DNA of 10,384 bases, taken from NCBI GenBank assembly GCA_002730855.1, contig PCBA01000032.1:1-10384 (forward strand), read 5' to 3'. The notes below the pieces were generated by a model, which did no database searches, was not told where the DNA came from, and saw nothing but the letters and a program-made list of their open reading frames with translations. Positions 1 through 6,865 of this stretch are shown here, piece by piece. The DNA is from Gammaproteobacteria bacterium (lineage in GTDB: Bacteria; Pseudomonadota; Gammaproteobacteria; Magnimaribacterales; Magnimaribacteraceae). Position numbers and translations under genes: made by a program. Within the stretch, counting starts at the first letter, position 1, and the number at the start of each line of letters is the position of its first letter.

Positions 1-1073
1 GTCCTTCTTATAGAGAAATAACTAAGCTTGTTAATAAATTCAATCAGAATAATCATGCAGAAGTTGTTGAGGTAACTTACAACAAAAATGTTATTCCAAC
101 TGACAAGCTTTTAAGACATTATTTTGAATCTCATGATCCTACACAAATAAACAGGCAAGGAAATGACTTAGGTACTCAATATAGGTCGATAGTTTTATAC
201 ACAAACAATGATCAAAGAGACATTGCTATAAGAATTATCTCTGAATACCAGCAATTATTATCGGGATCAGGTTATGGCCAAATAGCTACCTTGGTAAAAC
301 CACTGGAAGAGTTTTTTATTGCTGAAAATTATCATCAAGATTACATAGCAAAGAACCCTAACGGTTACTGTCCTGATCACTCAACTGGAATTAAGTTTAA
401 TAGGGAGGATGTTTTAGTTAAGAAAGATAACATCGAACTCTTAAAAGGAAAGAAAATACTAGTTATAGAACCGAAAGGCTATTGCCCTTATTGCGAGAAG
501 TTTAAATCTTTAGTTGTAGAGAATTACCAAGGGAGCATCCCTATTATTTTTAGACTAGCCGTTCAATTGGATGGACTTAGAATAGAAACACCAACTTGGG
601 CAACTCCCACTCTATTATTCTTAGAAAATGGAAAAGAAGTCTTTGGGCATCAAGGGTATATGTCTCCTCGAGAGTTTTATAAGGCTCTAGGCTTATTTAA
701 ACTTGGACAATCAGAAGCTTATAAGGTTGCTTTTGATGAAGGCACTGACACAAGGTTTTGCAAAGAATACCAAATCTTTAAGAATACTCCTGATGGAGTT
801 TTTGTAGACAAACTCAGTGGGGCTCATCTTTTTGATACTAGAGACAGATTTAATTCGAGAACAGGTTGGTTATCTTTTACTAAACCGGTAGATGGATCGG
901 TTTACAAGAAGACTGATAATAGTTACGGTATGAAAAGAATAGAGATACGCTCTGCAAGTTCCGATATACATCTTGGTCATGTATTTCCAGATGGCCCCGA
1001 CGGCTTACCAAGATATTGTATTAACGCGACCGTACTTGATTTTAAGAAAAGGTCAGAGATAAGTAATAGTTAA
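1..1073 (+). CDS. MsrA-thioredoxin-MsrB fusion, peptide methionine sulfoxide reductase (5'-truncated)
   Basis: The reading frame is open from base 3, so the window edge cuts off the true start; the TTG at 291 is internal. About 356 residues are visible. Residues 1-125 are the C-terminal part of MsrA, which reduces methionine-S-sulfoxide: HAEVVEV, HDPT, NRQGND, GTQYRS, then YHQDY and KNPNGYC, whose Cys (visible residue 123) matches the MsrA resolving cysteine. The catalytic GCFWC-type motif must lie upstream. Residues about 145-232 form a thioredoxin fold with CPYC (bases 483-494) and a TP cis-proline site (WATPT). Residues about 250-350 are MsrB, which reduces methionine-R-sulfoxide: TGWLSF, HLGHVFPDGP and RYCIN with the catalytic Cys. 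The zinc-binding CxxC pairs of many MsrBs are absent. The Cys in TRFCKEY may serve as resolving cysteine (inference). The internal thioredoxin domain probably recycles one or both reductases. Cellular location is unknown because the N-terminus is missing. A VOC gene follows 16 bp later. Confidence 0.93.
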   Translation, partial: PSYREITKLVNKFNQNNHAEVVEVTYNKNVIPTDKLLRHYFESHDPTQINRQGNDLGTQYRSIVLYTNNDQRDIAIRIISEYQQLLSGSGYGQIATLVKPLEEFFIAENYHQDYIAKNPNGYCPDHSTGIKFNREDVLVKKDNIELLKGKKILVIEPKGYCPYCEKFKSLVVENYQGSIPIIFRLAVQLDGLRIETPTWATPTLLFLENGKEVFGHQGYMSPREFYKALGLFKLGQSEAYKVAFDEGTDTRFCKEYQIFKNTPDGVFVDKLSGAHLFDTRDRFNSRTGWLSFTKPVDGSVYKKTDNSYGMKRIEIRSASSDIHLGHVFPDGPDGLPRYCINATVLDFKKRSEISNS

Positions 1074-1078
1074 ATGAT

Positions 1079-1084
1079 AAGGAG
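1079..1084 (+). promoter_or_regulatory. Strong Shine-Dalgarno (AAGGAG) of the VOC gene
   Basis: AAGGAG lies 5 bases before the ATG at 1090, in the short gap after the Msr fusion stop. It is the best ribosome-binding site in the window; most other genes here have weak ones or none. It fixes the start of the VOC gene and fits translation from a shared transcript with the Msr fusion. Confidence 0.75.
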
Positions 1085-1089
1085 AAAAG

Positions 1090-1470
1090 ATGAAAGGAAA
1101 AATAGCTAAATACGTAACAGTTGGAACTAATGACTTGAATAGAGCAAAAGAATTTTACGATGCTCTTTTTTCTGAATTAGGTGTAACTAGTTTTGGTCCA
1201 AATGAAAGAAGTTTTTTTTGGACGATACCAGGGGATGATACTAACTTTGCTGTATTTGTTCCTTATGACGGGGAACAGGCATCTATAGGTAACGGGAGTA
1301 TGGTTGGCATAACACTAGAAACCGAAGAAGACGTAGATGCGCTTTACAATAAAGCCATTGAACTAGGAGCCACTGATGAGGGTGAGCCCGGGCAAAGAGT
1401 CCCTACTTTTTATGGAGCATACGTAAGAGATTTAGACGGAAATAAACTAACTTTTTGTAAGTTCGGATAA
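1090..1470 (+). CDS. VOC (glyoxalase/bleomycin-resistance fold) family protein
   Basis: A 126-residue protein with the paired beta-alpha-beta-beta-beta pattern of the vicinal oxygen chelate superfamily. The first half begins KYVTVGTNDLNRAKEFYDAL. The second half begins near GSMVGITLE and ends YGAYVRDLDGNKLTFCKFG, the usual 'D-DGN' terminal strand. VOC enzymes commonly chelate a metal with His/Glu at fixed strand positions. Here the first strand has no His, and the position after GNK that is usually Glu is Thr/Phe, so canonical metal binding looks lost. It may be a non-metal VOC protein (binding or stress role) rather than a glyoxalase; the substrate cannot be told. It sits 16 bp after the Msr fusion, same strand, with a strong ribosome-binding site, so co-transcription is likely. 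Its stop is 15 bp from the convergent methyltransferase stop. Confidence 0.88.
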   Translation: MKGKIAKYVTVGTNDLNRAKEFYDALFSELGVTSFGPNERSFFWTIPGDDTNFAVFVPYDGEQASIGNGSMVGITLETEEDVDALYNKAIELGATDEGEPGQRVPTFYGAYVRDLDGNKLTFCKFG

Positions 1471-1485
1471 ATTCTTTAGAAGGGT

Positions 1486-2331
1486 CTATTTGTTTGCTGT
1501 TACTAGCCAGGTAGCGCTTGGGAACAGTAACCCGTTATCCTTATGGTATTCCGAAAAGACATCCATTAGAGATGTTATGATTTCACTTCTAAGACTTTCA
1601 GGAGAATCTTTAAGCATTTCGGTTACTACAGGATTAATTGCTAAATAATCTTCAGAAGCATCTTTTAATGATTTCCCTGAAAACATAGTTATATCTTGTT
1701 GATTATCTTCTATTTTAATATTTGAAAACCCTGACTTTTCAAGAATTTCATGCACGTATTCTTTTTCTTGGAACGCAAAAGGACCAGGACTTCTTAATGG
1801 GGGTGTAGGAATTTCTAGATAACTCTTAATAACCTGAATAGACAAGCTTTGCCAAGGGTTTAGAGAGGGTTCTTGCCAGCAGACGAAGCTAAGCATTCCA
1901 TTTTCTTTTATTGATTGAGAAATATTTCTAAAGGCTTGTACTGGGTCTTCAAAGAACATAACTCCAAATCTTGAAAATGCAAAATCATAATTATTAGTTG
2001 GCATCTCATCGACTTGTACATCTGTGACTTTAAATTCAATATTATTTATATTCTTATTCTTTGCTAAGGTTTTTGCTTGTTGCAACATGGGGACAGATAT
2101 ATCGACTCCAGTTACTTCTCCATGAGAAACCATCTTAGCAATTGATAAAGTTGTTGCTCCACATCCACACCCAATATCTAAAACTTTAGCGTCGTTTGAT
2201 AAGTTCAGCTTTGTAAGGGCTTGATTACCTAAAGGATTAAGCATGATGTCCATTTCATTTTGCTTCACAACCCAATAATCTCCACCTTTACCAGACCAGA
2301 ATTCTTTTTGTTTTATATTTTTATCTTCCAT
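1486..2331 (-). CDS. Class I SAM-dependent methyltransferase (UbiE/COG2226-like)
   Basis: A 281-residue soluble protein with a Rossmann-type methyltransferase domain. Motif I is VLDIGCGCG (residues 50-58), the acidic SAM-ribose loop is VTGVDIS (Asp77), and a post-motif region YDFAFSRFGVMFFEDP (residues 115-130) ends the core. The N-terminal FWSGKGGDYWVVKQNEMDIML stretch (residues 11-31), the FVCWQEPSLNPW segment (149-160) and SPGPFAF (181-187) are typical of a bacterial subfamily annotated only as 'class I SAM-dependent methyltransferase'. The C-terminal 80 residues probably form a substrate cap. The substrate is unknown; a small molecule is more likely than nucleic acid. It is the last gene of the minus-strand run, 52 bp after pyrB. 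A TATAAT box in that gap suggests it can also be transcribed alone. No good Shine-Dalgarno precedes the ATG. Confidence 0.9.
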   Translation of the reverse strand: MEDKNIKQKEFWSGKGGDYWVVKQNEMDIMLNPLGNQALTKLNLSNDAKVLDIGCGCGATTLSIAKMVSHGEVTGVDISVPMLQQAKTLAKNKNINNIEFKVTDVQVDEMPTNNYDFAFSRFGVMFFEDPVQAFRNISQSIKENGMLSFVCWQEPSLNPWQSLSIQVIKSYLEIPTPPLRSPGPFAFQEKEYVHEILEKSGFSNIKIEDNQQDITMFSGKSLKDASEDYLAINPVVTEMLKDSPESLRSEIITSLMDVFSEYHKDNGLLFPSATWLVTANK

Positions 2332-2354
2332 ATCAGTACTCAGTTATTATTAAT

Positions 2355-2360
2355 ATTATA
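2355..2360 (-). promoter_or_regulatory. Putative -10 box (TATAAT) for the methyltransferase gene
   Basis: On the minus strand the pyrB-methyltransferase gap holds a perfect TATAAT, preceded by a T-run. It would place transcription start about 17 bases before the ATG at 2331. No convincing TTGACA-like -35 lies at 17-18 bp (ACAAAT or AACAAA is the nearest), and the area is very AT-rich, so chance occurrence is possible. Confidence 0.35.
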
Positions 2361-2383
2361 AAAAAACACATCTCTTAATTTGT

Positions 2384-3397
2384 TCACAGCTCACGATTAA
2401 TAGTCCAGTTTACGGGTTTAGAACTGTTATCTATTTGGTTCTCTACTCCTAGGACTAAAGCGAATAAAGCCATTCTTATAACTACGCCGTTATCAGCTTG
2501 TCTAAATATGGCAAGGTTAGGGTTTTCATACAAGTCCGAATCAAGCTCATTTGCATCGCTTCTAGAATCTCTTGGAAGAGGGTGCATAATGACAGTATTA
2601 GGTTCGCAATGTTCTGTATAAATAGATTGGTTTAAGGTCATCAGGCCTTTGTATTTTTTTGCATCTTTTTTATTTTTAAATCTCTCTTCTTGAATCCTAG
2701 TTACATAAATTATATCCACTTCAGAAATACCTTCTTCTAAGTTTTCTGTTTCATTTATCTTGATATTTGAACCAGCTAATTGCTTGAGTAAAGTGGGAGG
2801 AAGCTTTAATTCTTTAGGAGAGATCAGATTTATTGTAACCTCTGAATATAGCGATAGGATTTTACAAAGAGAATGCACAGCCCTGCCAAATTTAAGGTCT
2901 CCCACCAAGGCTATTCTTAACCCATCAATGGTTTTACTATTTTGAGATAGCTCTTTTTCTATAGTGTATAGGTCGAGTAATGCTTGAGAGGGATGCTCGT
3001 TTGCTCCATCTCCTCCATTGATAACTGGGACTCTGCTTGCTTCAGCAAATTCCTGAACAGAACCTTCCTCAGGGTGTCTCATAACTATTATGTCGCTATA
3101 TCCGCTTAATACTTTAGCCGTATCAACCAACGATTCTCCTTTAGCAAGAGAGGAAGAACTTACCTCTGTTATTTCCCTTACATTTCCGCCGAGCAAGTTA
3201 AAAGAAGCTCCAAAGCTAATTCTTGTCCTTGTGCTTGGTTCAAAGAACATATTACCTAAAATAGCTCCTTCAAGTACTCTAGTAACTTTACTTTTTGAAG
3301 AATATGGCTCTAGGCTATCGGCAATAGAGAATAATTTTTCGACGTCTGAACGACTGAATTGATCTATGGAAAGAATATGACTACCGCTAAAATCCAT
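2384..3397 (-). CDS. pyrB: Aspartate carbamoyltransferase catalytic subunit
   Basis: Catalyses carbamoyl phosphate + L-aspartate to N-carbamoyl-L-aspartate, the committed step of pyrimidine synthesis, in the cytoplasm. The 337 residues carry the active-site set of the family: FFEPSTRTR (51-59, carbamoyl-phosphate loop), SLAKGES with Lys86 (matching E. coli Lys84), MRHPEEGS with Arg107, GDGANEHPSQALLDL with His135, FGRAVHSL with Arg172, VTRIQEERF with Arg234 and Gln236 (aspartate binding), and HPLPR (272-276). HPSQ rather than HPTQ is a normal variant. It is about 25 residues longer than the 311-residue E. coli chain, mostly a polar C-terminal tail ending in KPVNWTINREL. No pyrI regulatory gene follows; the next gene is a methyltransferase. 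It lies 35 bp after the DUF3604 gene on the same strand, probably on the same transcript. The ATG has only a weak AAGAAAA-type leader, and no attenuator hairpin is visible in the gap. Confidence 0.97.
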   Translation of the reverse strand: MDFSGSHILSIDQFSRSDVEKLFSIADSLEPYSSKSKVTRVLEGAILGNMFFEPSTRTRISFGASFNLLGGNVREITEVSSSSLAKGESLVDTAKVLSGYSDIIVMRHPEEGSVQEFAEASRVPVINGGDGANEHPSQALLDLYTIEKELSQNSKTIDGLRIALVGDLKFGRAVHSLCKILSLYSEVTINLISPKELKLPPTLLKQLAGSNIKINETENLEEGISEVDIIYVTRIQEERFKNKKDAKKYKGLMTLNQSIYTEHCEPNTVIMHPLPRDSRSDANELDSDLYENPNLAIFRQADNGVVIRMALFALVLGVENQIDNSSKPVNWTINREL

Positions 3398-3432
3398 GTA
3401 GTTTTTCTTGCTTCACGGAGGGCATCATAACA

Positions 3433-5529
3433 CTATTGCAATGACATTGGATGTGTTAAAAAAATAGGAGAAGACCAAGCCCTTTCTCCAATGGGAGCTA
3501 GACAGTCATCGCTTGGATCAAAATTAGGACCACTGGAGTAGCAAGGTTTTATTTTTATGCATTCACCGTCTTCATTGAGTTCACACCTTAGAGGATCTCC
3601 TCCAACAGCATCAGTTTCCTCTTGTATAGCTCTAGCATAGTACAGAGAGTTTTGATTCTTCAAAACGTATTCATCATCGGAAAAGCTAAATGCACAACCC
3701 TCTCCATTATCATTGCAATCAAATACCTTCCAAGGATCTTGTATTTTTTCTGAAATAGAATCTAGTTCAGTTGTAGGGACAATCTTTACTATCTCAATTC
3801 TCTGTATTTTATTTCTCTCATTACTGGGGTTGTAACATTCGTTTAAACATAACCGGGAAATCTCATCGATTTTCATAGCTGTATGAACATAATCTGGACA
3901 ACCTGGTTTTTGTTTAAAGGATCCTATAGCCTTAACTTCAAATTGAGGCTTTTCAGATTTTATTATTTCTCTTCCCATTGGAATGATTCCTTCTTCTATA
4001 TCCAATAGGTTAAACCAGAGTAATATTCTTTCACCAGAAGTTGCATACACCTCTCTTTCATAAAGAGAATTATAAATATCATTTCTATCTAGTTTAGGAG
4101 AATGGACACCTACTAAACCGCCAGTAGAATAGAAAGACGCCCCTCGTTCAGGCGGCAGTATCCAAGTTAAATTATCTTTGGCACCCCAAGAGTCCCCCAT
4201 GGACTTCCTTGCAAATTCTTTATACCCAGACCCAGCTCTAGCTTTATGGTTGTCCGTTGAACCTATAAGACCAATCTTAAAAGAATTGATGACATCTTTT
4301 TCTTTCACTTCAGAAGACAAAGCAGCTTGAACGCTCATGCCAGGCCTGTATGTGTATGCAGGCAAGAACTCGTTCTTCAACTGACCACACTGCTTCCAGT
4401 CTTCTGGAGAAGTATCTTTAATTAATCCAAATCTAAGTAGTCCTGACACATTATTAGCAAATTCTTTTTTTATCTCTTGTATTTCAGATGAACAATCTTG
4501 CCCTTTTTTACATCTCTGTTTAACTATCTCTCCTGCCCGCCAACAGCAAGGTTCAAACTCATTAGTTGGGTCTGGGCATTCGAACAAGCCGTCACTTAAT
4601 TTCTTAGCATGACTAAAATCTTTATAAATTTCTGAATTGCCATGCCCAGAGTAAACCTCTATTAACCTTTGTCTTTCAGGATCATGCTGCTCATTAAATA
4701 ACTGAGAACTTAAATTAGAGTTAGCTGGAGCATGAATACCCCAAGCAGTTCCATGAGGTATTACTAAGGCTTCTAATTGAAGTTCATCTAATCGCTTAAA
4801 CAATTCTTTAGGGCTTCCAGCCTTCTCTTTACATTCTTTATTGTCTTCATTATCAGACCCAGAACAAAAGGGCTCAGAATAAGTTGTGTTTCTGTATTTA
4901 AGAAAATCAAAGTCTATTTGTTCTGGAGGAAAATCAGCTATTAAAGGAAGAAGGGGGGTAAAGTTGTTTTTTATAAGTAAATCCAAGCCAGTTAAACCTG
5001 CACCTATAGGTCTTTTTGGTAAGTTATCTAAGTCTCTTAGAATAATATTCTTGTGTCCATAATGGTTTTCAGGGCTTGCTCCCATTTGCGTCCATTCCCA
5101 TCCAACGAAAGCCACAAGGTCCTTTTGTTTATCATCAGAAATAGAGTCACACCTTTTAATAGAATCGACTGAATCCTCCCACATTTGTCGAGTCATGCCC
5201 TCCGCATGGTCTGTAATGGAGAAAAAATCTAGTGAAGAACAATATCTTGCAAAATTACATGCATCTGATGGAGGATGAACTCCTTCTCCTTGCAACATTG
5301 GTAGGCTAAATAAGAAAGCATCTTGAGAAAATGTAGTATGAACATGTAAGTCGCCAAAAAATATTTGCTTATTATTATTGGAGTCTTCTATTTGAGGTCT
5401 AGGCAAACTAATTACTTGATTGTCTTCTGGTAATTTACCGAATAGCCCATTAGAAGAAATCAAAATATAGATAACTATTAGAGCTACAAAGACAAGAAGA
5501 TAGCCAATTAATTTTAGGATTCTAGTCAT
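3433..5529 (-). CDS. DUF3604 family protein, membrane-anchored, PHP-like metal motifs, cysteine-rich
   Basis: Start chosen at 5529 (698 aa): its ATG overlaps the upstream PhyH stop as ATGA, and AAAGG sits 6 bases before it. An in-frame ATG at 5559 (708 aa) has no ribosome-binding site. From residue 1 of this start, residues 5-26 form one hydrophobic helix after basic residues, a signal anchor or uncleaved signal that should put the rest in the periplasm. The body has DUF3604/PHP-hydrolase hallmarks: FGDLHVHT (His62, His64), ITDHAE (Asp107, His108), GWEWTQ (Glu145), HYGHKNI (His156, His159), VIPHGTAWG (His259), EVYSGHGNSE (Glu291, His296) and STDNHKA (Asp426, His428). These probably bind catalytic metals as in PHP phosphoesterases; the substrate is not known. 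Twenty cysteines, clustered around residues 220-380 and 545-675, suggest disulfides. Large (about 700 aa), as usual for the family in marine bacteria. Coupled to PhyH upstream; pyrB follows 35 bp later. Confidence 0.92.
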   Translation of the reverse strand: MTRILKLIGYLLVFVALIVIYILISSNGLFGKLPEDNQVISLPRPQIEDSNNNKQIFFGDLHVHTTFSQDAFLFSLPMLQGEGVHPPSDACNFARYCSSLDFFSITDHAEGMTRQMWEDSVDSIKRCDSISDDKQKDLVAFVGWEWTQMGASPENHYGHKNIILRDLDNLPKRPIGAGLTGLDLLIKNNFTPLLPLIADFPPEQIDFDFLKYRNTTYSEPFCSGSDNEDNKECKEKAGSPKELFKRLDELQLEALVIPHGTAWGIHAPANSNLSSQLFNEQHDPERQRLIEVYSGHGNSEIYKDFSHAKKLSDGLFECPDPTNEFEPCCWRAGEIVKQRCKKGQDCSSEIQEIKKEFANNVSGLLRFGLIKDTSPEDWKQCGQLKNEFLPAYTYRPGMSVQAALSSEVKEKDVINSFKIGLIGSTDNHKARAGSGYKEFARKSMGDSWGAKDNLTWILPPERGASFYSTGGLVGVHSPKLDRNDIYNSLYEREVYATSGERILLWFNLLDIEEGIIPMGREIIKSEKPQFEVKAIGSFKQKPGCPDYVHTAMKIDEISRLCLNECYNPSNERNKIQRIEIVKIVPTTELDSISEKIQDPWKVFDCNDNGEGCAFSFSDDEYVLKNQNSLYYARAIQEETDAVGGDPLRCELNEDGECIKIKPCYSSGPNFDPSDDCLAPIGERAWSSPIFLTHPMSLQ

Positions 5530-6437
5530 TCTAGACCTTTGCCTCTTACGGAAATCCATTCATTTGTAGCACTATCAAGGTCTCCAAATTTTGTACCCGT
5601 CTCAGCAAAATGATAGACCATGGCCGTTCTTCTATCTGTAGATGTATTATCATATGACTTGTGCATTAGGAAACTATGAAATATCAGCACATCCCCTTTA
5701 TCTAGAAGCATTGGGGTTTCATTAGAGAAATCTACGTCTTTAATTTCCGTATAACCATAATTTGAATTTTCTCTTTCGTCAGGCAAGTGTTCATGGAGTG
5801 GCTCTAGATGAGATCTAGGAAGTACTACTAAGCATCCATTCGCTAGGGTAGCTTGACTAGTTGCAATCCAAACTCCTACTTGAGGCTCTCTATCGAAAGG
5901 AAAATAGGAAGAATCTTGATGCCATGGCTGGCCCCAGGCACCTGGATTTTTGAAGATAAATTGACTTAAAAAACAGTCTATGTCACTTCCTAGTATGTCT
6001 TCCAATATATCTAATAAGTCTTCTCTGAAAATGAAATCTCTAAATATGCCTTTCGAGTGAATTCTAAATAATTTAGACATCTCATCTTCAATACTTTTTA
6101 CGTCCTTACCTGGCTTCATTTCTCTAATGGCTAAATGACCTTCTCCAGCATAAGCATGACTAAAAGCATCTTCTTCTTTAATAATTGAGTGAATTATTTT
6201 TATAACTTCCTGGTTCAAATCATCACAAAATTTATCAGAACAAAACCCTTTTAAGAGCATGAAGCCTTCTTCATTCCACGACTTCTTTTGTTCATGTGTA
6301 ATAAAAGAAGTTTCTTTAATAAGTTTTTTTGAAACTCTTCCTGTTTGTTTATTAACTGCTGTAGAGAATTCTTCTTTAGAGCTACGACTTAAGTCTTCTC
6401 TTGGTTGAGAAAACCTATCAGAATCAAATTTTTCCAT
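5526..6437 (-). CDS. Phytanoyl-CoA dioxygenase (PhyH) family protein, 2-oxoglutarate/Fe(II) oxygenase
   Basis: A PhyH-family oxygenase would couple 2-oxoglutarate decarboxylation to hydroxylation of a substrate that cannot be named here. With the ATG at 6437 (303 aa), the iron ligands are His173 and Asp175 in QPWHQDSSYFPF and His259 in FHSFLMHKSYDN. Arg269 or Arg270 in DRRTAMVYHF is the likely 2-oxoglutarate anchor. Other family signs are GVWIATSQATLANGCLVVLPRSH (187-209) and LDKGDVLIF (245-253). The fold starts near residue 47 (THEQKKSWNEEGFMLLKGF). The first 45 residues are a polar Ser/Lys/Arg-rich extension without a signal peptide, so it is probably cytoplasmic. A GTG at 6446 would add three residues; neither start has a clear ribosome-binding site. 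It is the first gene of the minus-strand run, its TGA overlaps the ATG of DUF3604, and it is divergent from the SCP2 gene. Confidence 0.93.
   Translation of the reverse strand: MEKFDSDRFSQPREDLSRSSKEEFSTAVNKQTGRVSKKLIKETSFITHEQKKSWNEEGFMLLKGFCSDKFCDDLNQEVIKIIHSIIKEEDAFSHAYAGEGHLAIREMKPGKDVKSIEDEMSKLFRIHSKGIFRDFIFREDLLDILEDILGSDIDCFLSQFIFKNPGAWGQPWHQDSSYFPFDREPQVGVWIATSQATLANGCLVVLPRSHLEPLHEHLPDERENSNYGYTEIKDVDFSNETPMLLDKGDVLIFHSFLMHKSYDNTSTDRRTAMVYHFAETGTKFGDLDSATNEWISVRGKGLE
5536..5540 (-). promoter_or_regulatory. Ribosome-binding site (AAAGG) deciding the DUF3604 start
   Basis: On the minus strand AAAGG is followed by six bases (TCTAGA) and then the ATG of the ATGA overlap at 5529-5526. 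The upstream alternative ATG at 5559 has nothing similar before it. The site lies inside the last codons of the PhyH gene, as expected for translational coupling. Confidence 0.5.
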
Positions 6438-6533
6438 AAAGAACACATTCTAGAATTAATTACTACTTTTCCCTAGTTTATTGCAACTAATTTTGAGAAG
6501 ATTAGGAAGTAAACAACAATAGGAATAATAATT
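6438..6533. promoter_or_regulatory. Divergent intergenic region between PhyH and SCP2 genes
   Basis: At 96 bp this is the largest non-coding stretch in the window and must hold start signals for both the minus-strand PhyH-DUF3604 run and the plus-strand SCP2 gene. It is AT-rich and contains a perfect 10-bp palindrome ATTCTAGAAT (6447-6456) running into AATTAATT (6454-6461). A possible TAGGA ribosome-binding site (6520-6524) lies 9 bases before the SCP2 ATG. I could not define convincing -35/-10 pairs for either direction, so this entry rests on gene arrangement. Confidence 0.4.
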
Positions 6534-6860
6534 ATGGCAACTTTTGAAGAATTAAAAACAGGCCTTGAGACGGCTTTTGACTCTGACGGTGCTAAAGGTG
6601 TTGAGGCTACAATACAAATTAATATTGAAAATTTAACTAACTTCTATGTTGATATTAATGATGGGGCGTTAAATGTAGAAGAGGGAGACCACGACAATCC
6701 TGGTTTGTCGTTAACCTTTGATAGTGAAGAAACAATGGAAAAAGTGTTTTCTGGAGATCAGCAAGCTGCCATGGGAGCTTTCATGCAAGGCAAAGTTAAA
6801 TTCTCTGGTGATATGGCCTTAGGTCAAAAACTAGGATCTGTGTTTAAAGCTCCAGAATAA
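6534..6860 (+). CDS. SCP2 sterol-binding domain protein (lipid carrier)
   Basis: A 108-residue protein that is essentially one SCP2 domain. It opens with a helix (FEELKTGLETAF), then beta strands (GVEATIQINIENLTNFYVDI; GALNVEEGDHDNPGLSLTF). It ends with the signature helix-turn MQGKVKFSGDMALGQKLGSVF (84-104). SCP2 domains form a hydrophobic tunnel that holds fatty acyl chains, acyl-CoAs or sterol-like lipids. No signal peptide is present, so it is cytoplasmic. It is about the usual length for stand-alone bacterial SCP2 proteins and keeps the normal C-terminal helix. It is a single-gene unit, divergent from a PhyH gene and convergent with the exported thioredoxin-fold gene, whose stop is 5 bp away. 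In eukaryotes SCP2 presents branched-chain acyl-CoA to phytanoyl-CoA hydroxylase; a similar carrier role for the neighbouring PhyH protein is an inference. Confidence 0.92.
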   Translation: MATFEELKTGLETAFDSDGAKGVEATIQINIENLTNFYVDINDGALNVEEGDHDNPGLSLTFDSEETMEKVFSGDQQAAMGAFMQGKVKFSGDMALGQKLGSVFKAPE

Positions 6861-6865
6861 AAGTT

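Noticed and set aside
291..293. TTG as the start of the first gene
   Set aside because: The frame stays open to the window edge and the upstream residues match MsrA (NRQGND, GTQYRS), so this is an internal codon of a truncated gene.
2760..2945. 61-residue plus-strand open frame inside pyrB
   Set aside because: It lies wholly antisense to a well-conserved gene with intact active-site motifs, has no ribosome-binding site and resembles no known protein.
3090..3362. 90-residue plus-strand open frame inside pyrB
   Set aside because: Antisense shadow of the pyrB N-terminal half; no initiation signal and no recognisable domain.
6447..6456. Palindrome ATTCTAGAAT as a definite operator
   Set aside because: A single 10-bp AT-rich palindrome is expected several times by chance in a sequence of this length; kept only as a note in the intergenic entry.
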